The notes under the pieces were generated by a model that saw only the letters and a list, made by a program, of their open reading frames with translations, had not been told where the DNA came from and did no database searches. A stretch of 26,018 nucleotides of DNA, taken from the IMG/VR virus record IMGVR_UViG_3300030107_002341, positions 1-26,018 of that record; one strand, 5' to 3'. Position numbers and translations under genes: made by a program. This document shows positions 13,301 through 21,926 of the stretch, one piece after another. Source of the stretch: a virus. The first letter of the stretch is position 1, and every line of letters begins with the position of its first letter.

Positions 13301-13952
13301 CTATACCACCAGTAACACCACCTAATATAGCTCCTTTACCCGCAGCTTCAATTACTTGTCCAAAATCTATATTATTATCATTTATTTCTTGAGACATCGC
13401 ATCTGCTATACCGCTATAAGCTCCAAGTGCTACAGCCCCTGTTCCAGCAGATACACCAGCTCTACCAGCAAGAGTTTTCATTCCTTTTTCTAGGGTTTCT
13501 TCAGCAAAATCTTTTTTAACGCCAGATCGTATCATCTGTCTTAATGCTAATTTACCAGCTTTTTTTGCAGCTACACCGCCTACACCAGCGCCACCAGCAA
13601 ATACAGCAATATCAGCGGGCATAAAAAAGCTTATTACACCAGCACCTATATCACCAAGGACACTTGGGTCGTAATCTTCTAAATCGAATGGAGCTTCACC
13701 AGTAGCTATTTGCTGAGCCATTCCTGTTATAGATTCGTTATAACCCTTTTTAATGAAATCTGGTATATAATCCCATAAAGCAGAACCACTGGCTTTTTGC
13801 CTTTGTTCATAATCAACAAAAATATTATAAAAACCTTCTTCCGCAGATGAATAATAAGCCCCAGTATCCTGGTCTTGACCAAACGTTCTAAGAGATGCTA
13901 TTTCATCTTCGCTAGTATCTGAAAAAATATTATAAAATTTTTCATCAGGCAT
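10371..13952 (-). CDS. Giant internal virion / ejection protein (1193 aa)
   Basis: Largest gene in the window. The N-terminus repeats a short motif (FYNIFSD at 7-13, FYNIFVD at 41-47). Gly/Ala-rich hydrophobic segments lie at 100-130, 168-185 and 205-222, a pattern typical of phage ejection proteins that enter the host envelope. The middle (about 280-800) is charged and helical and includes GYIEGYFPRMM near 572-582, a phrase I associate with large phage internal/polyvalent proteins. The C-terminal third has more apolar segments (IGLGFATIPNITQTLISTAV; PLRMAAGGMFGASFVMWAK). Likely role: forming or lining the DNA ejection channel. No lytic transglycosylase catalytic motif was recognised. Assignment is by context and composition. 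Confidence 0.65.
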   Translation of the reverse strand: MPDEKFYNIFSDTSEDEIASLRTFGQDQDTGAYYSSAEEGFYNIFVDYEQRQKASGSALWDYIPDFIKKGYNESITGMAQQIATGEAPFDLEDYDPSVLGDIGAGVISFFMPADIAVFAGGAGVGGVAAKKAGKLALRQMIRSGVKKDFAEETLEKGMKTLAGRAGVSAGTGAVALGAYSGIADAMSQEINDNNIDFGQVIEAAGKGAILGGVTGGIGGRAAFKGSSEAVRVAQEIAAFGTLEPALDLRVPTPQDFVHAGGMILGIRGANMALKVPGRIKRGEPIIQPQVQAKEASPEFIKEYAERELKLREKGEREGQVWTSERKGFEKAEIVGEGETGKGLNVFRVRSVDTKKKKTISLGKAEFFKEFDLYKEGMSPEALKKKRVQEVAGLSKKLTTEQYGFNNKFLSETKKNITGKKDKSTKDMTPLELFKYRKSLQYERDLVDLKKQIGPKLLEIQPGKTLVEKIFPEKWVQPMLSAEARLKQRESQTLGLEWIPKADAKAKEITGTFVEKAIRESGLFKFKNPKEVADALEGKKGVSREAKVIADKIKIQLDAAYKMAEKAGIDIAGYIEGYFPRMMRKDIQKIIFDDLMPFMDKNKAFLEKKVYSKRDLELLNRIVERAISAGDFSNTTNKALNKLVKEGKLSYKDAMESLREEVFGEMYSPFGNLEKKRKLKLPTEFYERNATEIIARYFDKFGKRMATAEVFGKKGEKAKVLLDMLRIKDPAEYKVLKELYGNFTGLSSVDPAKQMSPTARKLAEGIMSFEYGTKIGLGFATIPNITQTLISTAVEAGYWRTLRGAFRLFDKDVRKRIRQSGARHHNVMDMVLGTDMGLSNPRSIKEGIKKIATEKGTRLANTANLLTTLTGFKLINLMNQMLAASTAEVYVKDLYKTTKTSKKGSSRYNWATRNLTRLGVSDFSKASLGNTKIENAMYRFAKESQLQKDILKDPLAFNNPKLRPFFIFKRFGYRQAKYAKDTLKREISSGNVFAPLRMAAGGMFGASFVMWAKDKLVKFLSGEDVVREDKEGWDKLIEAFGVVGSMGFFSDILEAEDKLSSVKFFLTPVVLSDLEKAYAGTQALSSNIEKYGAGDWDTYQRSIKGYASIFGGFVGQAAKRVETPGQKEKGISVDKGKIRSKIFKHYEDKKYSQASSLFNEWNSKRPSNPLLFEDVNFASYMVWKIRKLKEEANP

Positions 13953-15761
13953 TTATTCTTTTTCTCCTGGTGTTCTAATAATATCATATATATCTTTTGC
14001 GAGAAGAACACTGCCACCTATTGCTAATCCACCTTGTACATACGGATTTGGCACTTTAGTTGCAGGGGTTGCAATATATTGTGCTACTCTTTTTGAAGCT
14101 GCTGTGCCTATTGCTTTATTCAGTCTAGCTGTAAACTTTTTAGGATTGCGTTTATAAGCCTTAACAACCTTTGACCAAGCCATTTTTTGCACTTTAGGAG
14201 CACCTTTAGTCACGGCAACTCCTGTAGCTAGTCCAGCAGTTGGATCGCCAAGAGCTTCACCCATTTTCATACTAGCGCTAAATATTCCCCATTTAGCAGC
14301 ACCTTTCTTAAGTCCTGGGTATTTTCTTTTCATTGTGGCAATTGATTTTGCAAATCTATATTTACCAGGATTCTTTAAAAGTTTTATTAAGTCTTCTCTT
14401 TTAAGGCTTTCACTTACTACTCCTCGTTTGTATAAGCCATCAGCTACAGTATTTACTTGTTTGTCGAGAGCTTTTACTGCATTTTTATATCTTTTAGATC
14501 TTGGCTTATCTGCGGATGCTTCTACGTTATCAATAAACCTTTGAATCTTAGGCATTGATTTTCCTATAGAGCCAACTTGTTCGCTGTGCGCAGATTGTAC
14601 GAATTTAATTACATCGCCAGCTGGCATTTTTACTGTTTTAGAAATATTTGTAGCAGCTGTAACAGCTTTATCGGTTAAATAAGTGGCAGCTTTCTTTGTT
14701 CCTTCTGCTGTTGCCCCCTTATAAAGCCCAACCCCTGTTAATGCTAAACCAGTAGGCCCAAGAAAATCTATACTTTTTTCTACTGCACCTGGCCCAGTTT
14801 CTTGCTTTTTAAAGACTTCTTTTTCTTTTGTTACAATTTCATTAATAAGAGCATCGGATGCTTTTTTTCTCTCTTCATCAGAATATTTATCGCCATCCAT
14901 AGCATATTCATCTAAAAATACTTTTATTTGTGGCCCGTATTTTACTTGCAGATTTTCCTTACCTATTTTATCAACATCTAAACCAGATTTTTCAAAAGCA
15001 CTAAAGAAATTAGTTTGGAATTTGTTTCTATATGTTGCAGGGCTCCACGGCCTATCTTTATCATAAAGAGCTGCTAACTGACCTTTTAAATCAACTTTTC
15101 GATTTTCTAATTCAGACCTTCTTGTCTTAGCTTCTTCTGTATTTAAACCAGCCCATTTAGTCAATTCGGTATTAACAGCTTTTAAATCATTGGTAATGGT
15201 TAGAGCTTGTGTTTTAATCCAGGGTGTTGAATACTTATTTTGTATTATCTTATCCGATATTTGATGAGCTCCCTCCACACTACCTAAAGCATATTGATTT
15301 CTTATTCTATTAAGTTCAAATTCGCTAAAACCTAAGTCGTCAAATGCTTTCATCTTGGTGTTAATTTGACCAATATCAGTATCAAGGCTAGCTTTACTTG
15401 AAGAAGCCATATCAGCTATATCCGCGTGTAGCGTTGTATCATCTAAGGCATCAAGCGCAGCTTTTCTTTTTATTAAGTTTGGCACTTTTAATGCGTGTTC
15501 AAGCTTATCTTTACTTCTACTGTAAAGTTCTTCCTCCTCTTCTTCTTTAAGCTTGGCATTATATCGACTTGTTTGCTGATTATAATTTGCATCCCATCTT
15601 CGCTTTTCTTCTATTCTATCAGCTTCTCTTTCTTCAGCAAGTTCTTCCCTATACACTTCTCTATCTTGACGAGTTCTTTCCTCGTTTATCATAGTAGGTA
15701 TAGTGTAGTTTAAAAGCCTATCAAGAGGGCTTTCATAATTGAATCTTTGACCGTTAGCCAT
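13953..15761 (-). CDS. Internal virion-type protein with N-terminal coiled coil (602 aa)
   Basis: Residues 20-110 are a long charged helix rich in Glu/Arg (EERTRQDREVYREELAEERE), probably coiled coil. Residues 320-365 (GPTGLALTGVGLYKGAT) and the C-terminus 565-595 (VQGGLAIGGSVLLAKDIYDI) are Gly/Ala-rich and apolar. It abuts the 1193-residue gene directly. Length, helix content and order are compatible with the second large ejection protein of a short-tailed phage. No enzyme motif is seen. Confidence 0.65.
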   Translation of the reverse strand: MANGQRFNYESPLDRLLNYTIPTMINEERTRQDREVYREELAEEREADRIEEKRRWDANYNQQTSRYNAKLKEEEEEELYSRSKDKLEHALKVPNLIKRKAALDALDDTTLHADIADMASSSKASLDTDIGQINTKMKAFDDLGFSEFELNRIRNQYALGSVEGAHQISDKIIQNKYSTPWIKTQALTITNDLKAVNTELTKWAGLNTEEAKTRRSELENRKVDLKGQLAALYDKDRPWSPATYRNKFQTNFFSAFEKSGLDVDKIGKENLQVKYGPQIKVFLDEYAMDGDKYSDEERKKASDALINEIVTKEKEVFKKQETGPGAVEKSIDFLGPTGLALTGVGLYKGATAEGTKKAATYLTDKAVTAATNISKTVKMPAGDVIKFVQSAHSEQVGSIGKSMPKIQRFIDNVEASADKPRSKRYKNAVKALDKQVNTVADGLYKRGVVSESLKREDLIKLLKNPGKYRFAKSIATMKRKYPGLKKGAAKWGIFSASMKMGEALGDPTAGLATGVAVTKGAPKVQKMAWSKVVKAYKRNPKKFTARLNKAIGTAASKRVAQYIATPATKVPNPYVQGGLAIGGSVLLAKDIYDIIRTPGEKE

Positions 15762-15763
15762 TA

Positions 15764-16552
15764 TTACCCCTTCGTTCCTGACATACCAGGTGGAATATAG
15801 CCTCCATCTCCAGGATTACTTGTGTCTCCTGCTCCTCCTTGAAGCATCCATTCGCCAAGCGTATCATTCCAAACATAAGTTTGTCCACCATGGGTATATG
15901 TTTGACCACTACCTGGATTTGACGGCGGATTCCATCCAGAAAAAGAAGGATCTTCTTCACCAGGGTCAAGTCCGTAAATATTTTCTGCTCTACCCATTAA
16001 TCGATTAATATAGTCTTGTAATCCAGCAAAAATAACACCTCTTGCTGAACCATAGTCTTTTTCTGCGCTAAGTAGACCTTCGCTATGCTGTCTTTGATAA
16101 GCACCTTTTCTAAATGAAATTTTATCTAAAAGGTCGCTAAAAGTTTCTTCTCCTTGCTTTCTCATTCTAGATCTTTCTCTTCCAGCAGCTCCAAACCCGC
16201 CAAATCCAGATTTACCCATCATTTGTTGAATACCTCTTGTTGCTTGAATTCCTTTTTCCTGTATTCCACGCGCTCCAGTTTGAAATTGAGTTCCAAGATT
16301 TTTTAAATTTTCCGTAAGCTTTGTTCCAAGCATTGACCTTTGCTCTCCAAGTCTTCCCGATGCTTCACTTTGAGCTTTTAAGAATTTTTGAGGATCAAAT
16401 GCTTGAAAAAATTGTTGAAATTGATCTTTTTGCGCTTGCCCTTTAAATCCAAGTTTTGACATAATGTCATCCATAGACCCAGTAAAATATGTAGACATAT
16501 CTCCTAAGCCAGCATCTCTTATAAGTTGTAATAATCTTTGTTCGTCGTTCAT
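15764..16552 (-). CDS. Virion-associated protein with Gly/Pro-rich C-terminus (262 aa)
   Basis: N-terminal helices (1-100) with many Gln and Phe (QKDQFQQFFQAFDPQKFLKA), a glycine-rich middle (SGFGGFGAAGRERSRMRKQG), then a disordered Gly/Pro/Asn/Thr tail containing QTYTHGGQTYVWNDTLGEWM. Gln/Gly-rich proteins of this kind are common in the internal-protein block of podovirus-like genomes. It overlaps the upstream gene by four bases (ATGA). Confidence 0.6.
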   Translation of the reverse strand: MNDEQRLLQLIRDAGLGDMSTYFTGSMDDIMSKLGFKGQAQKDQFQQFFQAFDPQKFLKAQSEASGRLGEQRSMLGTKLTENLKNLGTQFQTGARGIQEKGIQATRGIQQMMGKSGFGGFGAAGRERSRMRKQGEETFSDLLDKISFRKGAYQRQHSEGLLSAEKDYGSARGVIFAGLQDYINRLMGRAENIYGLDPGEEDPSFSGWNPPSNPGSGQTYTHGGQTYVWNDTLGEWMLQGGAGDTSNPGDGGYIPPGMSGTKG

Positions 16553-17169
16553 ACCATTCTCTCCACTTCTTCCACATTATCCCATAAATCTGGAAGAATT
16601 TGACCTTTGCCCCTTCCAAAATCCCATAAACTTTTTCCTGCTTTAGGCAAATTGGCAATTTTGTAAGCCGACCATGCATCTGTAAGTGCATCGGCATACT
16701 GAGCCTGATCAAATGTTCTATTTGCTTCCGATATCATTCTATTTATATCGCGTTGCTGAATACCAGCTTTTCCTCTAGTTCCTTTAAAAAACATTCCAGT
16801 TGGAATATTTGCTTTGCTTTGCGCTAATCTCCATCCACCAGGTTGGGTAGCCATAGAATATTTAGAACCAGCTAAACTTCCCGCGCCAGCACCTCCTGCA
16901 AGCAAAAGCGGTGTTATTGTCCCTCCAGTAAGAAGTGTGGCAAGAGCAGCACCTCCCGCTCCAAGAAGCCCACCTTTAAGTCTAAAGCCAGATTTTCTTC
17001 TTTTTCGTGATATATCTTTAGCACCAGCTGCAGATTCCGTTTCTTTAAATTGGTTAAAAAGATCTTCCAATGCAAAACGCTCTGCAGAAGATTCTTTTTT
17101 AAGCTTAGCTCCTGTTTCGCTCCACCCAGCATCACCACTTCTGATTAAAGATAATAATTCTTCTAACAT
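16549..17169 (-). CDS. Small internal/ejection-type protein with glycine-rich hydrophobic segment (206 aa)
   Basis: A charged N-terminal helix and an Arg/Lys patch (SRKRRKSGFRLK, 54-65) precede a Gly/Ala/Leu-rich hydrophobic segment at about 66-101, long enough for one or two membrane passes. A polar helical C-terminus follows. The same layout recurs in larger neighbours, suggesting related membrane-entry roles during ejection. AAGGAG is perfectly placed before the ATG. Confidence 0.6.
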   Translation of the reverse strand: MLEELLSLIRSGDAGWSETGAKLKKESSAERFALEDLFNQFKETESAAGAKDISRKRRKSGFRLKGGLLGAGGAALATLLTGGTITPLLLAGGAGAGSLAGSKYSMATQPGGWRLAQSKANIPTGMFFKGTRGKAGIQQRDINRMISEANRTFDQAQYADALTDAWSAYKIANLPKAGKSLWDFGRGKGQILPDLWDNVEEVERMV

Positions 17170-17187
17170 GTTAACTCCTTATAAATT

Positions 17188-18225
17188 TTATCGCGCTACT
17201 ACAAGAGCATCTACTTTATCTGCTCCAGTTATACTAGTTGTTGTACCACTTGATGTGGTATATGTAATACTTGTTAAAGCCCCAGCTATACTACCCGTAG
17301 TTCCATCCTCTGAGGACGTATTATTTAATATTAAATTAATTCTTATTGGATTTGTACCATCACTACTTGGAGCGGAACTATAAGAAAAAGATTTTGTTAT
17401 AGTATTTGTTCCATTACTTTCCCTTGTAGTATCCCAAGAACTTACTAAATATGCTGCATTATTTTGAAAAGCATTAGAATCTTTATTTCCAACTCTTACA
17501 TATCCTGTTGCTGTTAATAAACCCTCTCCACCTTTATTTACTACTGATGAAAATGTAATTGTAAATGTTACAGAAATTGCTACAACATTGTCTATATCTA
17601 AATCATGTAAAGAATCACCTTCGTTTCCACCAGAACTAGTGGTATCTATAGCAATACCATAAGCTGGCGAAGAGCCTAGCGCACTACTTCTTTGACTTGA
17701 ATTTTCGTCACTAAAACTTGATGTTACATCAGTTGTACTTAATACACTTCCAATAAACAAATTTGCTGTTGGAGTAAATCCTGTTGCGCTTTTATTTTCA
17801 GCTGATAACTGTAAATTTTGATCTCCACCTTCCGACGCGTCATAAGTTTGTAAATTCTTTATTGTAAATATTACATCGTATTGGTCATTGTCATAATCAA
17901 GAAATCCATTATCTGTAAAATCAAACGCAGTTCCAAGATTAACTAAGGAAGCTGGTATAAATTGCATTTGTTTGGCATAATTAAAGCTAGTTCCACCGCC
18001 ATCTCTTGTAAATCTCAATGAATCTGAAGACAATGTACTATATTTGGTTGCAGAACTACTAACTTTAATACTAGAATCAGCGCTTGAAATTTCAACGCCT
18101 CTTGTTTTTAATCCAGATGGAGTAGTTTCCCATCCACCAACACGGCTTTGAACTCTATTATATAAAGAGTTTTTATTTTCTTTTCGCTTTTTAGCAGCTA
18201 CAAGATTTGTATTTCCTCTTGCCAT
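17188..18225 (-). CDS. Ser/Thr-rich beta-structured virion protein (345 aa)
   Basis: After a basic N-terminus (NTNLVAAKKRKENKNS) the protein is rich in Ser, Thr, Asn and Gly with alternating beta-strand patterns (VVAISVTFTITFSSVV) and no helices or Cys. Composition suggests a tail, needle or decoration protein. It follows the 849-residue tail protein at once and precedes the internal proteins. Not recognised as a named family. Confidence 0.6.
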   Translation of the reverse strand: MARGNTNLVAAKKRKENKNSLYNRVQSRVGGWETTPSGLKTRGVEISSADSSIKVSSSATKYSTLSSDSLRFTRDGGGTSFNYAKQMQFIPASLVNLGTAFDFTDNGFLDYDNDQYDVIFTIKNLQTYDASEGGDQNLQLSAENKSATGFTPTANLFIGSVLSTTDVTSSFSDENSSQRSSALGSSPAYGIAIDTTSSGGNEGDSLHDLDIDNVVAISVTFTITFSSVVNKGGEGLLTATGYVRVGNKDSNAFQNNAAYLVSSWDTTRESNGTNTITKSFSYSSAPSSDGTNPIRINLILNNTSSEDGTTGSIAGALTSITYTTSSGTTTSITGADKVDALVVAR

Positions 18226-18226
18226 A

Positions 18227-20776
18227 TTAAGTACTCACCGCTGTTGTTGGTGGTCTCATTCTTGTTCTATATATAACAGTAATATCATTAATTTTATAAC
18301 ATCCTGTTGCAGAAAATTTAAGTCTTAAAGTACTTACAGTTCCTATATCCGATGCATCTATATTTATTATACCATTTTGAGCAGCCGTTGGCCAAGTGGA
18401 AGATAAAGTACCAGTAGCATCAGTATCTCCATCTTTAAAATATGTTGTTGTTACAGCAACCCCCGCTGTCGCTTTTGACCATGTACCTCCGCTAGAATAA
18501 GATGTATACCCACTAGTGTCTACGCCACTTAATTGAAATGTGTTAGTAGCTACATTAGCTGTAGTAAATAAAGTATCGTTTACTTGTGTCATTCCACCTA
18601 CATCATCAATTCTAACAACTTGTCCATTAGATAATCCATGGTCAGCAGAAGTCACTACACCTGGATTAGCACCAGTTAATCCAGTAATAACTCCAGTATC
18701 AGATGAAACACTATCGAGGCCGATGCCCGTTGAATAACTTACTATAATCTTTTGTATTTTTTTTGTTACAGCTGGATTTCCAAAATCAAAATCTTTAGTA
18801 GTAAATGAAAAAGCTATATTTGTAGTACCTTGGGTTGGTAAATACTTTTTAACTGTTTCATTGTCCGTAGCTCCTTCCAACCATATACATGCATCGACAT
18901 TATTTTGCATATTTGTGACTTTCTCTGCTGTATAAGATGTAAGTTTTGTAAAGGATTTAGTAATAAAATCATATACCAACATATCAGACGCTTTTGTACA
19001 ATCTTGTACTATTAATAACTGAGATTTTGGTGGAAAAAATCCAACAACAGGATCAACAATTCCGCTTAAAGGAGCAAAATCTTTATCAAGCTTAACAGAT
19101 AAGTTTGTTATTCCTTGATTTGGAGACCACATATATACTCCATTAGTATTGGCCCAGCAAATTCCAATTTCAGTTCTTACTATAGCTGTTGGTTTATCAA
19201 CGCCAAGTCCTTTATGGGTAGATTCCAAAAACCATTCTAAATCATTGGAAGATGTTACATCAATAATATATAATGTACTTTGTTTAAATGCTAATAATTT
19301 AGTTCCGAATGATTCCAATGCCGTAAAATCTTCTCCATCATTAATACCTATGTCAATAAATTGATTAGGTGGAAATGTATCATATTTTCCAATAGGAGTA
19401 TATAATATTCTATCTGGCATCAACTTTGTTTCAGCTCCTCCGATAGGAGTATAATAATTAACATGAGCAACAAATGCTCGTTGATTACAAATAGTAACAT
19501 CTTTGTAAAATAGCCCCGCAGCTTCCCCAAAAGACAAATGACCAATATCAGGACTGTACCCATTATTAGATTCATATGTATCAATACTAGGCCCTTTTAT
19601 TTCTATTCCACCATTATTTTTCCAATTATCACTTGAAGGATTATGCCATGCAGTAAAAGTATCTCCCATGTCTTTTCTTACTCCACGTTCCAAGTCAATA
19701 TCAAGAAATAAAGTCCATAAATCAGTGCTATCCTTTTTTCTTATATAAATTCTACCACCCTTTATTCTCGGGCTAAATGGAGTGATAACACCAACTAAAA
19801 CATTAGTAAAATAATTATTGGTAGATAATGTTACAGATTCAGAATATAAAGTTAATAATGATTCCTGATTACCTTCATAAATAAATGATTGAGCAAATTC
19901 ATATGTAGTAGCTTCCCACAATCCATCATCATCTGTAGTTTCTACAGTTACATCAACATCAAATCCAAGACCTAACGCGGCATATTGGGCTGAGCCAGTA
20001 GTTGTTAAATTTGTTGCTGAGGGAGCAGCTAAATTATTTGTAGCAGTTACCCATGTATTTACGGCTCCACCAAAAGTTAAAGTTTGTCCAGTTTTACTAC
20101 CTCCAGTTGTACTAGCAGATAATTCAAAATGAGTAGAATCTGTAATCGATGCGACATAGGCTCCAGCTGGAATACCGCTTCCAGAAACTAAAGCTCCAAC
20201 ATATATATCATCTGAAGATGTATGGGTTATTGTAGGGTCATCATTATAAGCACCACCTCCTACTTGAAAAGAAGTAGCTCCACCAGTCGCTCTATCAACA
20301 TGACCATACCAATAAGCAGTATTTCCTGTTTGACCTGTTTCAGCGTCACATACTCTTAATGCCCCATCTACATAGTAATAAACCTGCTCTCCTCCAGCGT
20401 GATTTGTACCTAAATCAAATGCATAATTAGTACCCGCATTACCAGTAATATCTCTGGCTGAAATTGTATTAAATGGGTCTTCTATAATATCAACACGTCC
20501 AGTAGCGACATCTGATAGTGCTAATAATTCTATTGATTTAGATGCGTTTGATAAATCATTATCAGATTTAAATAAGAATAATCCTTTTCCTGAAGTTATA
20601 GAACCCGAAGCTCTTGATGTTACGGTTTCTGAAGCTCTTGAAGAATATATCTGACCTGATTTATATACTTGAACACTACTTGCATCAGTAAGCTCATTGT
20701 CTTCAATATCACGGGCATCAAATCTAGTATTTAAACCTCCTGAAAAATCTGATATTCTTAAGTACTGTCTAGGCAT
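18227..20776 (-). CDS. Large tail structural protein (stabilisation / tail tube-like) with FCCH-type insert
   Basis: The N-terminus LRISDFSGGLNTRFDARDIE is a phrase typical of tail/stabilisation proteins of marine short-tailed phages, in which the chain begins along the head-tail connector. The middle is beta-rich with Trp and Asp repeats, possibly a propeller. Near residues 700-770 GVVTSADHGLSNGQVVRIDD to YTSYSSGGTW matches the small beta domain called E1_FCCH, frequent in phage tail proteins. A second similar beta unit lies at about 178-230. Its ATG overlaps the endolysin stop (TAATG). Structural role is likely; the exact position in the virion is inferred. Confidence 0.72.
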   Translation of the reverse strand: MPRQYLRISDFSGGLNTRFDARDIEDNELTDASSVQVYKSGQIYSSRASETVTSRASGSITSGKGLFLFKSDNDLSNASKSIELLALSDVATGRVDIIEDPFNTISARDITGNAGTNYAFDLGTNHAGGEQVYYYVDGALRVCDAETGQTGNTAYWYGHVDRATGGATSFQVGGGAYNDDPTITHTSSDDIYVGALVSGSGIPAGAYVASITDSTHFELSASTTGGSKTGQTLTFGGAVNTWVTATNNLAAPSATNLTTTGSAQYAALGLGFDVDVTVETTDDDGLWEATTYEFAQSFIYEGNQESLLTLYSESVTLSTNNYFTNVLVGVITPFSPRIKGGRIYIRKKDSTDLWTLFLDIDLERGVRKDMGDTFTAWHNPSSDNWKNNGGIEIKGPSIDTYESNNGYSPDIGHLSFGEAAGLFYKDVTICNQRAFVAHVNYYTPIGGAETKLMPDRILYTPIGKYDTFPPNQFIDIGINDGEDFTALESFGTKLLAFKQSTLYIIDVTSSNDLEWFLESTHKGLGVDKPTAIVRTEIGICWANTNGVYMWSPNQGITNLSVKLDKDFAPLSGIVDPVVGFFPPKSQLLIVQDCTKASDMLVYDFITKSFTKLTSYTAEKVTNMQNNVDACIWLEGATDNETVKKYLPTQGTTNIAFSFTTKDFDFGNPAVTKKIQKIIVSYSTGIGLDSVSSDTGVITGLTGANPGVVTSADHGLSNGQVVRIDDVGGMTQVNDTLFTTANVATNTFQLSGVDTSGYTSYSSGGTWSKATAGVAVTTTYFKDGDTDATGTLSSTWPTAAQNGIINIDASDIGTVSTLRLKFSATGCYKINDITVIYRTRMRPPTTAVST

Positions 20777-21171
20777 TATTCTTTAATCTCAAAATGTACT
20801 AAATCGTCAAATTTATTATCTTTAGTATGAGTATCCTGGTTCCAGTCTCCGCCCCAACGAATATTTAAACCCATTTGCGACGCAATGCCGAGAACAAACC
20901 CGCTAAAGTAGTGAAACCTATCACGATCATTCCAATCAATGGGATAGGGAGCCACATCAACAGCAATGCTAGGAGTTTTATTGTGTTTACCATTAGGAAA
21001 TTTAAGTTTGCTATTCCCTTTTTTATACGCCTCATTCTGCTTTTCTTTACCACGATGCCCCTCCAAAACCATACAATCAAAATGCTTAACTACTTCATTA
21101 AATAGGTCGATAAGTCTTTCGTCACAACTATGAAGTTTAGATTTACTTTTTGTACTAAACCTAGGCATCAT
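20776..21171 (-). CDS. M15-family peptidoglycan endopeptidase (endolysin)
   Basis: Cell-wall hydrolase of the M15 (L-alanyl-D-glutamate peptidase / VanY-like) family. EGHRGKEKQNEAYKKG (37-52) is the typical entry motif. Zinc ligands are H63 in GKHN, D72 in IAVDVAP and H126 in LVHFEIKE. Length (131 residues) is standard for a single-domain enzyme without wall-binding module. No signal peptide is present, so release needs a holin, and several candidate membrane proteins lie directly upstream in the operon. A second ATG three bases on is equally possible as start. Confidence 0.87.
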   Translation of the reverse strand: MMPRFSTKSKSKLHSCDERLIDLFNEVVKHFDCMVLEGHRGKEKQNEAYKKGNSKLKFPNGKHNKTPSIAVDVAPYPIDWNDRDRFHYFSGFVLGIASQMGLNIRWGGDWNQDTHTKDNKFDDLVHFEIKE

Positions 21172-21400
21172 CTACTTTCTTTTTAAATTCAGCAAACCAG
21201 ACATCATCTAATTTGTTTTTACTAGATTTAACAAGTTTTTCAACTATTTGAATAGCGATTTTCTTTACAACTTTTTCGCTAACCATTGTTTTAAACCCAG
21301 TTAAAACTAATCCTCTTACAAATGGTATATACATACCTCCGCCAATTACAGCGACAGTACCTACAATACTCATCCAATTACTTTGAATCCATTCAATCAT
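21161..21400 (-). CDS. Single-span membrane protein next to endolysin, holin candidate (79 aa)
   Basis: The ATG at 21400 is chosen because GAGG is eight bases upstream and it overlaps the preceding stop (ATGA); longer in-frame extensions have no support. A membrane helix spans about 10-35 (MSIVGTVAVIGGGMYIPFV). The rest is a basic amphipathic helix. It overlaps the endolysin start. It may serve as a holin or as an accessory to one, but no family signature was recognised. Confidence 0.6.
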   Translation of the reverse strand: MIEWIQSNWMSIVGTVAVIGGGMYIPFVRGLVLTGFKTMVSEKVVKKIAIQIVEKLVKSSKNKLDDVWFAEFKKKVDDA

Positions 21401-21627
21401 GGTATTAACCTCATTATTAATGTTACTACAATAGGAACAATAAACAGCGCAGCAGAACCCCATGTCTTAAACATAATGATCGCGTCACTATTCTTACCTG
21501 TTTGTCCATTTAATTTTTCTAAATGCTTTTCAATTCTTTGCAAAGTTTTAAAAATACTTATTTGTCTCTCGTCTAGCTTAACAAGCTTTGCCGTAGTTTC
21601 GTTTCTATAGTCACTCACATTCATCAT
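21397..21627 (-). CDS. XhlA-like membrane protein with C-terminal anchor (76 aa)
   Basis: A soluble helical part (1-50; LVKLDERQISIFKTLQRIEK suggests a coiled coil) is followed by a C-terminal membrane helix at 56-73 (GSAALFIVPIVVTLIM). This order (coiled coil then anchor) and length resemble XhlA-type lysis accessory proteins. ATGA overlaps on both sides. Role in lysis is inferred from shape and location next to the endolysin. Confidence 0.6.
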   Translation of the reverse strand: MMNVSDYRNETTAKLVKLDERQISIFKTLQRIEKHLEKLNGQTGKNSDAIIMFKTWGSAALFIVPIVVTLIMRLIP

Positions 21628-21926
21628 GCCTTGCCGTTAATCCTGCCTTTTAAATAGGCTAAGTCATCCGTTACGTCATTTAATTCGCGAACTATGTCTT
21701 CTCTATGTCTTTGACTAATGTCATCAGATTTATTCCATCTGTCTAACATCTTTAAAACAATAGATTCAACATTAGCCATTTTTGTTTCAGACTTTGCAAT
21801 TGCTTGTCTAATAAGATCTAAATCTTCATTTTGCAATTTTTGACTCTTTATTAAATTCATTATCATTATAATAAATAAAGAGACGATAACACCAATAGCG
21901 CCATACTCGGCATATGTTTCAATCAT
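21624..21926 (-). CDS. Holin-like protein, N-terminal membrane helix plus coiled coil (100 aa)
   Basis: Residues 8-26 form a membrane helix (YGAIGVIVSLFIIMIMNLI). The remaining 70 residues are a charged helix with coiled-coil character, ending DLAYLKGRINGKA. The orientation is the mirror of the protein after it in the operon (anchor first rather than last), so the two could pair across the membrane. Confidence 0.6.
   Translation of the reverse strand: MIETYAEYGAIGVIVSLFIIMIMNLIKSQKLQNEDLDLIRQAIAKSETKMANVESIVLKMLDRWNKSDDISQRHREDIVRELNDVTDDLAYLKGRINGKA

Noticed and set aside
16814-17383. 189-residue plus-strand frame across two late genes
   Set aside because: It spans the boundary of two minus-strand genes, has Ala/Pro/Ser-rich shadow composition, and would oppose the whole late operon.
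17188-20776. Reverse transcriptase or diversity-generating template repeat linked to the tail genes
   Set aside because: No reverse transcriptase motif was found in the window and no variable/template repeat pair was seen in the structural genes.
21401-21463. Longer N-terminus for the membrane protein ending at 21161
   Set aside because: The extension is Cys-rich, lies inside the coding region of the preceding gene in another frame, and lacks an initiation site; the ATG at 21400 has GAGG and ATGA coupling.
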